Below, piece after piece: positions 6,204 to 11,936 of a stretch of 11,936 nt of DNA; the first letter of the stretch is position 1, and each line of letters begins with the position of its first letter. The stretch comes from an uncultured Opitutia bacterium (lineage in GTDB: Bacteria > Verrucomicrobiota > Verrucomicrobiia > Opitutales > UBA953), in NCBI GenBank assembly GCA_903829855.1, contig CAIKRN010000202.1, positions 1 through 11,936 of the forward strand, in the 5' to 3' direction. The translations under genes were made by a program, and so were the position numbers. The notes under the pieces were generated by a model. That model worked only from the letters and a program-made list of their open reading frames with translations. It was not told the DNA's origin and ran no database searches.

Positions 6204-8135
6204 TTAGAGGGCGATTTCCTCGCCATCGATAAAAACGCTCTCTCGCTCGAGACGGACGGCGCAACCGAGGGAGGTTACGAAAACGACGTTTGCGCCTGAG
6301 GCGGAGACTTCACGACACCAAGCCGCCCGCTTACTACCATAGTGACTCGCGTGCCAAGCTCGACCGGCCGGACTATCGCCCGTGTAATATTTTTGTTCCG
6401 AGGGTGCAGAACAAACAATCGAGAGTTGCTCTAATCCTGTCCGCTTAAGGCCATGCCAACGCAGATTAAATCGGCCGGACTGCGCGAACAATCCACTCAA
6501 TCGATCAATGACCACGAAGCCACCCGAGCGAACCAAGACTCGTCGGTTTGCTCGGTAGCCAGGATACCCGCAATGCTCGGCCCGGAGACCGTTAGCTTCA
6601 GGCATCGGCGTGCATGTCGTCCACGGCAACCAAAGGAAGCGACTAAACCTTCGCATCGGATCCCGCCCGTTGACCGTGACCACATTGTGATAAGTGGCGG
6701 AAGCCAGTGCACCCAGTCCGTCAGGGGAGTTGTACGAGTAAGTGCCAGGGTCGGCGGCGATCCACTCACCGTCCCAGCGAAAAGACACGTGCAGTTGGTC
6801 GGCTTGAGCGGGGCGGTGCTTAAACTCCGCCGGGGCGCGAAAGAAAGCCGTGCCGCGAGGGTGGCGAAGTACTCCCACGCCCGATGGGGGATGGTTCGGT
6901 GCAGGGCGCACGCCGGGCGCAGTGCTTGCAGCCATGGGACCAAGTAACAAAAGCGCCGTCTCGTCCCAGGGTCCGGCGGGCAGACGCTCGCCTTTAAATA
7001 AAATCAAGGCTACGCCGACCGCAGGCCGGAAATCCTGATAACCCGTCCCACTTAACGGGAAAAGATTAGCCCCATCATCGGCACCGTAGCGCGGGACCGT
7101 ACCGTCGTCTTCCAACAATTCGGCGAGGAAATCCGTCGCCACCGTGGCCTTTTGACGTACGTCGGCAGGGAGTGTGCTGCCCGCGGCCCGACAAATGAGT
7201 TCCGCCCAGACCAGTAGTTGTAAAAAGAGTCGGTGATAGTTGGTCGAGTGCTGACTGAAACCACCATCATCCCCAACGAGTTCCGCAACTTGTGACCGTA
7301 AGGCTTGGAGGCCTTGCCGCCGCCAGCTGGGCGCCGACGGAAGCGTGGGCCAGAAGACCCCCGCCGTCATCAGGCCAATCGCCTCGGAGATGCCGTGGTT
7401 ATTTTTCTGAGATAAGGCATACTTGAGGTGGCCTGCGATACGTTCCGCCGTGGCATGGGCGATGCGGGAAGCGAGGAGGATGCGCGCCTCCGTGGTGGCC
7501 GGGTGATGACGAAACGCCTGCAGGCCGAAGGTGAGAGCGATCAAGCGGAGAGAGGCCTCTTGGCCGCACATCCAGTTTGGTCCACGGTTTGGCGGATTGT
7601 GTTTTTTCCAATCTTCCACCGTGGTCCAGAACCGCTCGACATGCCGGTCGTCACCGTCAAGGACCCACGCACGTACGAGCGGGAACACCCAAGAGAATCG
7701 CGAGAGCTCCCATACGCCCTTGATGTCTTCCCGGCTGTCATCGCGGCAATGCGACCAATGACGTTGCGGGTCGACGCAGCCTCCGGAAATAACGTTTTCC
7801 GACCAGCGCGGCGGGCGGCCAGCGTCGACCAAGTCGTGGGAGAATATGCGATAAAGGCCGCGGGCCTGGGCATCCGATTCCGCGCGTGGGGAGTGGCCGC
7901 ACTCTAAGGCCCAGGCCTCGAGATGAGCCGCTAAATCGCTCCGGTGCAGGCGGGAAAGGGGAAGCTTGGGCGCGCGGGATCGCCATTCGGCGGCCGCCTC
8001 CGCGGCTAATCCGAAGTCCTTCCATGCCTGGCGAGGCATGCGATATTCTAAAAGTCCGAGACGACGCTCCGCGGACCAGAGTATCCTTCGGGCGAGCCAG
8101 CCGGGCCCGAGGTGATGGAGAAGATCGAAGAGCAA
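6204..8135 (-). CDS. Heparinase II/III family protein (polysaccharide lyase-like)
   Basis: A 643-residue protein with the family layout: an N-terminal alpha-helical toroid (about 1-400) and a C-terminal beta-sandwich. Candidate active-site residues are N246 and H247 in KNNHGIS, Y300 in STNYHR, H449 in DQLHVSF, and H483 in TYHNVVTVNG. Family members cleave uronic-acid-containing polysaccharides by beta-elimination. No signal peptide is visible: the N-terminus (LFDLLHHLGPGWLARRI) has basic and polar residues and no clean hydrophobic core, so a cytoplasmic location is likely. Versions of this kind lie in polysaccharide biosynthesis clusters rather than in degradation loci. TTG at 8135 is chosen because family-like sequence (LGPGWLARRI, then ERRLGLLE) precedes the first ATG, at residue 33. 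It starts 5 bases after the wecC stop. Glycan trimming, quality control or a uronic-acid epimerase-like step are possible; none is shown. Confidence 0.85.
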   Translation of the reverse strand: MLFDLLHHLGPGWLARRILWSAERRLGLLEYRMPRQAWKDFGLAAEAAAEWRSRAPKLPLSRLHRSDLAAHLEAWALECGHSPRAESDAQARGLYRIFSHDLVDAGRPPRWSENVISGGCVDPQRHWSHCRDDSREDIKGVWELSRFSWVFPLVRAWVLDGDDRHVERFWTTVEDWKKHNPPNRGPNWMCGQEASLRLIALTFGLQAFRHHPATTEARILLASRIAHATAERIAGHLKYALSQKNNHGISEAIGLMTAGVFWPTLPSAPSWRRQGLQALRSQVAELVGDDGGFSQHSTNYHRLFLQLLVWAELICRAAGSTLPADVRQKATVATDFLAELLEDDGTVPRYGADDGANLFPLSGTGYQDFRPAVGVALILFKGERLPAGPWDETALLLLGPMAASTAPGVRPAPNHPPSGVGVLRHPRGTAFFRAPAEFKHRPAQADQLHVSFRWDGEWIAADPGTYSYNSPDGLGALASATYHNVVTVNGRDPMRRFSRFLWLPWTTCTPMPEANGLRAEHCGYPGYRANRRVLVRSGGFVVIDRLSGLFAQSGRFNLRWHGLKRTGLEQLSIVCSAPSEQKYYTGDSPAGRAWHASHYGSKRAAWCREVSASGANVVFVTSLGCAVRLERESVFIDGEEIAL

Positions 8136-8140
8136 GGGGC

Positions 8141-9361
8141 CTAGCGAATGGCTCCGCGGGTATCGATGAGCTTCTTGCCCGCCAGTTGGGCGAGCGTGAG
8201 CGAGGCAAATGCACGATGGTCTACGAGCAGGACGACGACATCCGCGCGGTCGAGGGCCAACTCCAGCGACGCAAGCTCTACCCTGCCCTCGAGGCTGGCG
8301 GGGAGAGTTTGGATATGCGGCTCGACGGCGATGACCTTAAGCCCGGCCTCCGCGAGATGGGTGATAATCTCCACCGCGGGAGATTCACGTAAGTCATCGA
8401 CGTTCGCCTTGAAGGCGAGGCCGAGACAGGCGACGACGGACCCCGCGCGGGCCGCCGCCAGAACTTGCGCCACGACATGGCGCGGCTTGGAATCATTCAC
8501 TTCGCGGGCCATGCGCATGAGCCGAGCCTCCTGGGGGGCCGCGTCGACGATGAACCAAGGGTCGACGGCGATGCAATGACCGCCGACGCCTGGCCCGGGC
8601 TGGAGAATCTTTACCCGAGGATGACGATTCGCTAGGCGGATCAGTTCCCAGACATTCACCCCGAGCTTATCACAAACCAGCGAAAGTTCATTAGCGAAGG
8701 CGATATTCACGTCGCGGAAAGCATTCTCGGTGAGCTTAGCAAGTTCCGCCGTCCGCGCATCCGTGAGAAAAATCTGGGCCGCACAGAACGTCGCGTAAAG
8801 GTCCCGGGCTCGAGTGGAGGCTTCCGCGGTCAAGCCACCACAGATGCGGTCATTTGAAACCAATTCTTTCAGCATTTGGCCAGGGAGAATACGTTCTGGG
8901 CAATGGGCGTAGAGTAATCCTGCTGCCGGGCGACCCAGCTTCCGGAGCTCATCTTCTAACCAGCCTTTAACCCTTTCGGTCGTACCGACCGGGGAGGTCG
9001 ACTCAAGGATGATGAGATTATCCGCAGCGACAACTGGAGCGATGGAGCGAGTCGCAGCCTCGACAAAAGAAAGGTCGGGGGTGCGGGTGCCGTCAGGCGT
9101 CACGATGAATGGCGTTGGTACGGCGAGGATGAAGACCTCGGCCGGCAGCGGCTTGGTCGCCGCCTTGAGATTCCCGGACTGCACGGCGGCCCGCACAAGC
9201 ACGTCGAGATCGGGCTCCTGAATATGAATGCGACCGCTGTTGATAATTTCCACGACCGCGGGCGAAATATCCACGCCCAGGACGCGACGACCCTTCGTTG
9301 CAAAGATGGACGCCGTCGGGAGGCCGATATAGCCAAGGCCAAGGACGCAGAGGGAGTTCAT
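8141..9361 (-). CDS. wecC: UDP-N-acetyl-D-mannosamine dehydrogenase
   Basis: A cytoplasmic enzyme that oxidises UDP-ManNAc to UDP-ManNAcA with two NAD+ in a four-electron reaction. The protein has 406 residues, close to the usual family length. The N-terminal Rossmann motif is GLGYIGLP (8-14 region), followed by an acidic residue (D31) at the end of strand two, as expected for NAD. The catalytic cysteine is Cys263 in GVGGHCIAVDPWFI. This form separates the WecC class from UDP-glucose dehydrogenases, which read GGSCFPKD. A catalytic lysine and asparagine fit K209 and N213 in ELAKLTENAF. The C-terminal domain carries FKANVDDLRESP. It sits two genes from wecB, which supplies its substrate; that pairing supports the specificity. 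The ATG start begins directly with the first beta strand; no Shine-Dalgarno sequence precedes it. Confidence 0.93.
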   Translation of the reverse strand: MNSLCVLGLGYIGLPTASIFATKGRRVLGVDISPAVVEIINSGRIHIQEPDLDVLVRAAVQSGNLKAATKPLPAEVFILAVPTPFIVTPDGTRTPDLSFVEAATRSIAPVVAADNLIILESTSPVGTTERVKGWLEDELRKLGRPAAGLLYAHCPERILPGQMLKELVSNDRICGGLTAEASTRARDLYATFCAAQIFLTDARTAELAKLTENAFRDVNIAFANELSLVCDKLGVNVWELIRLANRHPRVKILQPGPGVGGHCIAVDPWFIVDAAPQEARLMRMAREVNDSKPRHVVAQVLAAARAGSVVACLGLAFKANVDDLRESPAVEIITHLAEAGLKVIAVEPHIQTLPASLEGRVELASLELALDRADVVVLLVDHRAFASLTLAQLAGKKLIDTRGAIR

Positions 9362-9385
9362 GTGGATATGCTGAAAGGGTTGAAA

Positions 9386-11416
9386 TTAGCGCATCGCCTG
9401 CATCCGAATACTCCAGCGGGAGACTTCCTCGATCTGATCGAGGGAGACGGGCGGAGCGAAGGACTCACTCGTGCTGGCGCACAGGAATGCGGAGATCAAT
9501 TCGGGGTGGCCTTTGCCGCGGGCGGGACCGCCTAGCCAAGTGGGCAAAGCGGAAGCTCCAGGAAGGTTCTGCGAACGGAGGGACTTCCAGTTACCGATCT
9601 CGGCCGACCAACCATCCCCGGAGACGCTGATGCGCTCCTTGGGCAGATGCGCGGGAAGGTCGGTGCGATAGTTGAGCGTGGCAACATCGCCATTGGCGAA
9701 GCGGAGTTCAAAGCAACCGCCGTCCTGGCCGGCGGCATCACGGGATAATGCCCGGACGGAGGCGATGGGAGAGCCTGCAAGGTAGCGCAAGAGGTCGACG
9801 AAATGACAAGCTTCGCCGACGATGCGTCCCCCACCCTGTTGAGCATCGAGCGTCCAATGGTCGGCCGGCAGGCGGCCGGCGTTGACGTCGACCGTGAAAC
9901 GGCGCGGTCCAGACTTCGCGGCGAGTGCGGCGCGGAGGGCGAGGGCAAGCGGAGCGAAGCGGCGATTGAAGCCGACGACGAGCGGCACAGAAGTCGAACG
10001 TGCGACGGCCATCGTAGCGTCGAGATCGGTCTCGGTGAGCGCGAGCGGCTTCTCGACCCAGACATTCTTGCCAGCTCGGAGGGCCGCCCGGACGAGTTCG
10101 CCGTGATCACCGTGCCGGGTCGCGATGAAGACCGTCCGGACGGACACGTCATCGAGTAAGGTCGTCGGGTCGGTGGTCGCCGTCGCGGTGGAACGAGCGA
10201 GCAGCTGCGCTGAAAGCCCGTTGGCGGAAACAAAGACCGACGGCGCCGCCGCCTGGAGACGCAGCTCAGGGACGAGGACGCGGGTGGCGAAGTTGCCGCA
10301 GCCAATGACGCCGATCCTGCTAGTGGTCCGGAGATTCCCAACGGCTCCAGGAAGTGTGCGGACGAGTGACTCATTCGGGACAGAGTAGTCGATGAGTAGC
10401 CCGTAGGCGCTGGGGCGACGGAGGTCGTCGTAGATTTGCGATGCCGTGACGAACGGATGACGCGACGTCAGCAACGGGGCGACATCGAGCGCGCCCGAAG
10501 CCATCAGCGCGAGGGCTTCGTCGAAATTGGCACGGGCCGATGACGGATCGGACGCATCGGCGGAGCCGTAGGAGCGTGAGACTTGGAATGAGACCTCGTT
10601 CTGGTAGAAATCCGCACGATTCAGCGAAAGCCCCGCTACTCCAATGAGTACGACGCGCCCACGCCGGCGGCAAATCCGCGCGGCCTGATTGACCGGCTCA
10701 TCTGAAGTCGTGCTTGCGGTGATCAGGACGCCCGCCGCGCCAGAGCCCAACGCCGCTGGAGCCTTGCCTTCGGAAGTCCAGATGGTCGCCCCCGCCGTGG
10801 CCGCGAGCGCGCACTTGGCCGGATCTGGATCGACTCCCAAGACGACGATACCGCGGGCACGAAGAATCCGGACTGCAAGCTGGCCGATCAGGCCGAGTCC
10901 CATCACGACGACGACCTCGCCCGGCTGCGGTGCGATCAGCCTGATGCCTTGGAGGGCGATGGCCGCAAGCGGCGTGAAAGTCGCCGCATCATCCGTGACG
11001 CCATGCGGCACGTGGGATACGAAAGCGGCGGGGGCGGAAACCACCTCAGCGTGCGGGCTGTTCGAGACCACGCGGTCGCCGACCGTGAACCCGGGGACAC
11101 CGCCGTTATCGATCACGTGTCCGACGTGACAATAGCCGAGCGGAATCGGTCGGGCGAGCTTACTGCGCACCGCCACGACCGTGGCGAAGAGACCTTCCGC
11201 CCGGACCTTCGCGAGGGTGGCGCGAAATTTCTCGGGCTGCTGGCGGGCCTTACCCCACCAGCCGGCCCGACCGAATTCGACCAACATGCGTTCTGTCCCG
11301 AGCGAGACTAGCGAGCGGGCGGCTCGGATCAGGATACGATTCGCCTGCGGGCCCGGAGCGGGCACGTCGATTAGCTCCGTATAACCGGAACCCAGATGCT
11401 GGATGAGCTGCCGCAA
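9386..11416 (-). CDS. Bi-domain oxidoreductase: zinc-less MDR fused to Gfo/Idh/MocA
   Basis: A 676-residue fusion. Residues 1-345 are a medium-chain dehydrogenase/reductase with nucleotide-binding motif GLGLIGQLA at 173-181. Where zinc alcohol dehydrogenases carry the ligand cysteine (CGTD) it reads SLGTE (38-42), and the GHE ligand pair reads GYC (94-96). The four-cysteine structural zinc lobe is also missing, so this half is probably zinc-independent. Residues 366-676 are a Gfo/Idh/MocA dehydrogenase with IGVIGCGNFA (368-377), EKP (455-457) and the active-site stretch GEACHFVDLL (534-543). The start is taken as TTG at 11416: it begins family-like sequence at once (MRQLIQHLGSGYTEL), and the only in-frame codons before the next upstream stop (11426) are not starts. 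Proteins of this architecture recur in polysaccharide clusters, often beside heparinase-like genes as here. The substrate is unknown; oxidation or reduction of a sugar or sugar nucleotide is inference. Confidence 0.85.
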   Translation of the reverse strand: MRQLIQHLGSGYTELIDVPAPGPQANRILIRAARSLVSLGTERMLVEFGRAGWWGKARQQPEKFRATLAKVRAEGLFATVVAVRSKLARPIPLGYCHVGHVIDNGGVPGFTVGDRVVSNSPHAEVVSAPAAFVSHVPHGVTDDAATFTPLAAIALQGIRLIAPQPGEVVVVMGLGLIGQLAVRILRARGIVVLGVDPDPAKCALAATAGATIWTSEGKAPAALGSGAAGVLITASTTSDEPVNQAARICRRRGRVVLIGVAGLSLNRADFYQNEVSFQVSRSYGSADASDPSSARANFDEALALMASGALDVAPLLTSRHPFVTASQIYDDLRRPSAYGLLIDYSVPNESLVRTLPGAVGNLRTTSRIGVIGCGNFATRVLVPELRLQAAAPSVFVSANGLSAQLLARSTATATTDPTTLLDDVSVRTVFIATRHGDHGELVRAALRAGKNVWVEKPLALTETDLDATMAVARSTSVPLVVGFNRRFAPLALALRAALAAKSGPRRFTVDVNAGRLPADHWTLDAQQGGGRIVGEACHFVDLLRYLAGSPIASVRALSRDAAGQDGGCFELRFANGDVATLNYRTDLPAHLPKERISVSGDGWSAEIGNWKSLRSQNLPGASALPTWLGGPARGKGHPELISAFLCASTSESFAPPVSLDQIEEVSRWSIRMQAMR

Positions 11417-11425
11417 GGAATGAAA

Positions 11426-11936
11426 TCAGCCGGTGATATCCGCGGACTCTGCCGTCGATTGCTCGATGAAGGCAATCATCGCCGCGGCGACGAAGGCCGC
11501 GGCAAACATCAGCGGCGTAAACCAGAAAATTAAATCCAGGTAGGCGTGGGCGAGCAGCAACACCAAGACGCAGGCGAGCGGAATGGCTTCGGCATGACCT
11601 GGCTGGAACGCTCGAATAACCCAACCCAGCAGCCAGCCCAGCCCAAGCACCACGGGGAGTAGGCCGATGATTCCCCACTCTGCTAGCATTTGCAGCCAAT
11701 CGTTGTGGGCGTAAATCGCGCGCTTGGCCAAATTGCCATCCTTGTCGAGGAGGGCTGGCTCCTTCGCCTGATAGGGCGGCGATACCCAACGGTACGAACC
11801 CGCACCATAACCCACCCAAACGCGGCCAGACCAACCGCCCTCCGTTGCCAGCGCCCAGGTCGAACGGCGGAATGGCGCCCGATCATCCGAGCCCGTCGCC
11901 TTGAAGGCGGAGACCTTTGATTCATATTTATTCCCC
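11426..11936 (-). CDS. O-antigen polymerase/ligase family membrane protein (Wzy/WaaL type), C-terminal part
   Basis: This is the 3' end of a gene that enters from beyond the window; about 169 residues are readable back to position 11936 with no stop. Members are inner-membrane proteins that polymerise undecaprenyl-linked repeats (Wzy) or ligate glycan to an acceptor (WaaL). The visible part starts with a periplasmic-loop-like stretch (RSTWALATEGGW), then the GYGAGSYRW motif. An AHNDWLQMLAEWGIIG segment follows, whose histidine (codon 11705-11707) matches the conserved HN(x)(Y/W)L motif of the family. Hydrophobic helices come next, roughly LLPVVLGLGWLLGWVI and then two more, ending in a short polar tail. 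The internal GTG at 11815 is not the real start, because conserved family sequence lies upstream of it. Polymerase and ligase cannot be told apart from this part alone. Confidence 0.85.
   Translation of the reverse strand, partial: GNKYESKVSAFKATGSDDRAPFRRSTWALATEGGWSGRVWVGYGAGSYRWVSPPYQAKEPALLDKDGNLAKRAIYAHNDWLQMLAEWGIIGLLPVVLGLGWLLGWVIRAFQPGHAEAIPLACVLVLLLAHAYLDLIFWFTPLMFAAAFVAAAMIAFIEQSTAESADITG

Larger units (their letters stand above)
1..11936 (-). other. Polysaccharide biosynthesis and decoration operon (both ends cut)
   Basis: All eleven genes lie on the minus strand. The gaps in transcription order are 9, 24, 5, 12, 6, 13, 4, 5, 24 and 2 bases. No gap holds a hairpin followed by a T run, and none is long enough for a normal promoter with leader. 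One polycistronic transcript starting beyond 11936 is therefore the simplest reading. Gene content moves from glycan assembly (polymerase/ligase, nucleotide-sugar enzymes, glycosyltransferase) to an acyl- or amide-forming module (ATP-grasp, HAD, ACP, SDR, AMP ligase). A priming sugar-phosphate transferase, a flippase and export genes are not in the window and would be expected outside it. Confidence 0.85.

Noticed and set aside
7428..8392. Plus-strand open frames of about 160-170 codons opposite the heparinase and wecC genes.
   Set aside because: They are antisense to well-supported genes, have Arg/Pro-rich low-complexity composition and show no recognisable domain; long antisense frames are common in GC-rich DNA.
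8141..9361. UDP-glucose 6-dehydrogenase.
   Set aside because: The cysteine motif is GGHCIAVDPWF, the ManNAc-dehydrogenase form, and wecB is in the same operon.
9532..10374. A 280-codon minus-strand frame inside the bi-domain oxidoreductase gene.
   Set aside because: Ser/Pro/Arg-rich shadow frame; the 676-residue frame over the same bases carries both dehydrogenase motifs.
11250..11925. Minus-strand frames 11250-11834 and 11683-11925 at the window end.
   Set aside because: They overlap the polymerase/ligase and oxidoreductase genes in other frames and lack family sequence, whereas the frame ending at 11426 reads through to the window edge with conserved motifs.

Overview
The window holds a single co-directional block of eleven genes, all on the minus strand, so transcription runs from position 11936 down to 1. 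Both ends are cut: the first gene (O-antigen polymerase/ligase type) enters from beyond 11936 and the last (an AMP-forming acyl ligase) leaves past position 1. Gaps between genes run from 2 to 24 bases. There is no room for a terminator or a sizeable internal promoter, and I see none. No RNA genes, insertion sequences, CRISPR arrays or long repeats were recognised, and no gene-free stretch reaches 300 bases.

The block is part of a cell-surface polysaccharide (O-antigen or exopolysaccharide) cluster. In transcription order: (1) 3' end of a Wzy/WaaL-type membrane protein; (2) a two-domain oxidoreductase (zinc-less MDR plus Gfo/Idh/MocA); (3) WecC-type UDP-ManNAc dehydrogenase; (4) heparinase II/III family protein; (5) WecB-type UDP-GlcNAc 2-epimerase; (6) WbuB-like GT4 glycosyltransferase; (7) ATP-grasp ligase; (8) HAD hydrolase; (9) acyl carrier protein; (10) SDR reductase of FabG type; (11) AMP-forming acyl ligase, 3' end missing.

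How the genes could work together: WecB and WecC convert UDP-GlcNAc to UDP-ManNAcA, an acidic sugar that the GT4 enzyme or others would build into a repeat unit, later polymerised or ligated by the Wzy/WaaL-type protein. The oxidoreductase and the heparinase-like protein are recurrent partners in such clusters, but their reactions are not settled. The last five genes form a second module. An acyl-adenylating enzyme, a carrier protein and a ketoacyl-reductase-like SDR could make a carrier-bound acyl group. The ATP-grasp and HAD proteins could form or process an amide or ester. My inference is a substituent-making module that decorates the ManNAcA-containing glycan. The enzyme that would transfer the group is not in the window.

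Organism: a GC-rich Gram-negative bacterium. None of the ten visible start codons is preceded by a clear Shine-Dalgarno sequence, and three of the ten are TTG or GTG. This points away from typical Proteobacteria and would suit a phylum with little use of the motif. Verrucomicrobiota is my weak guess, which sequence reading alone cannot settle.
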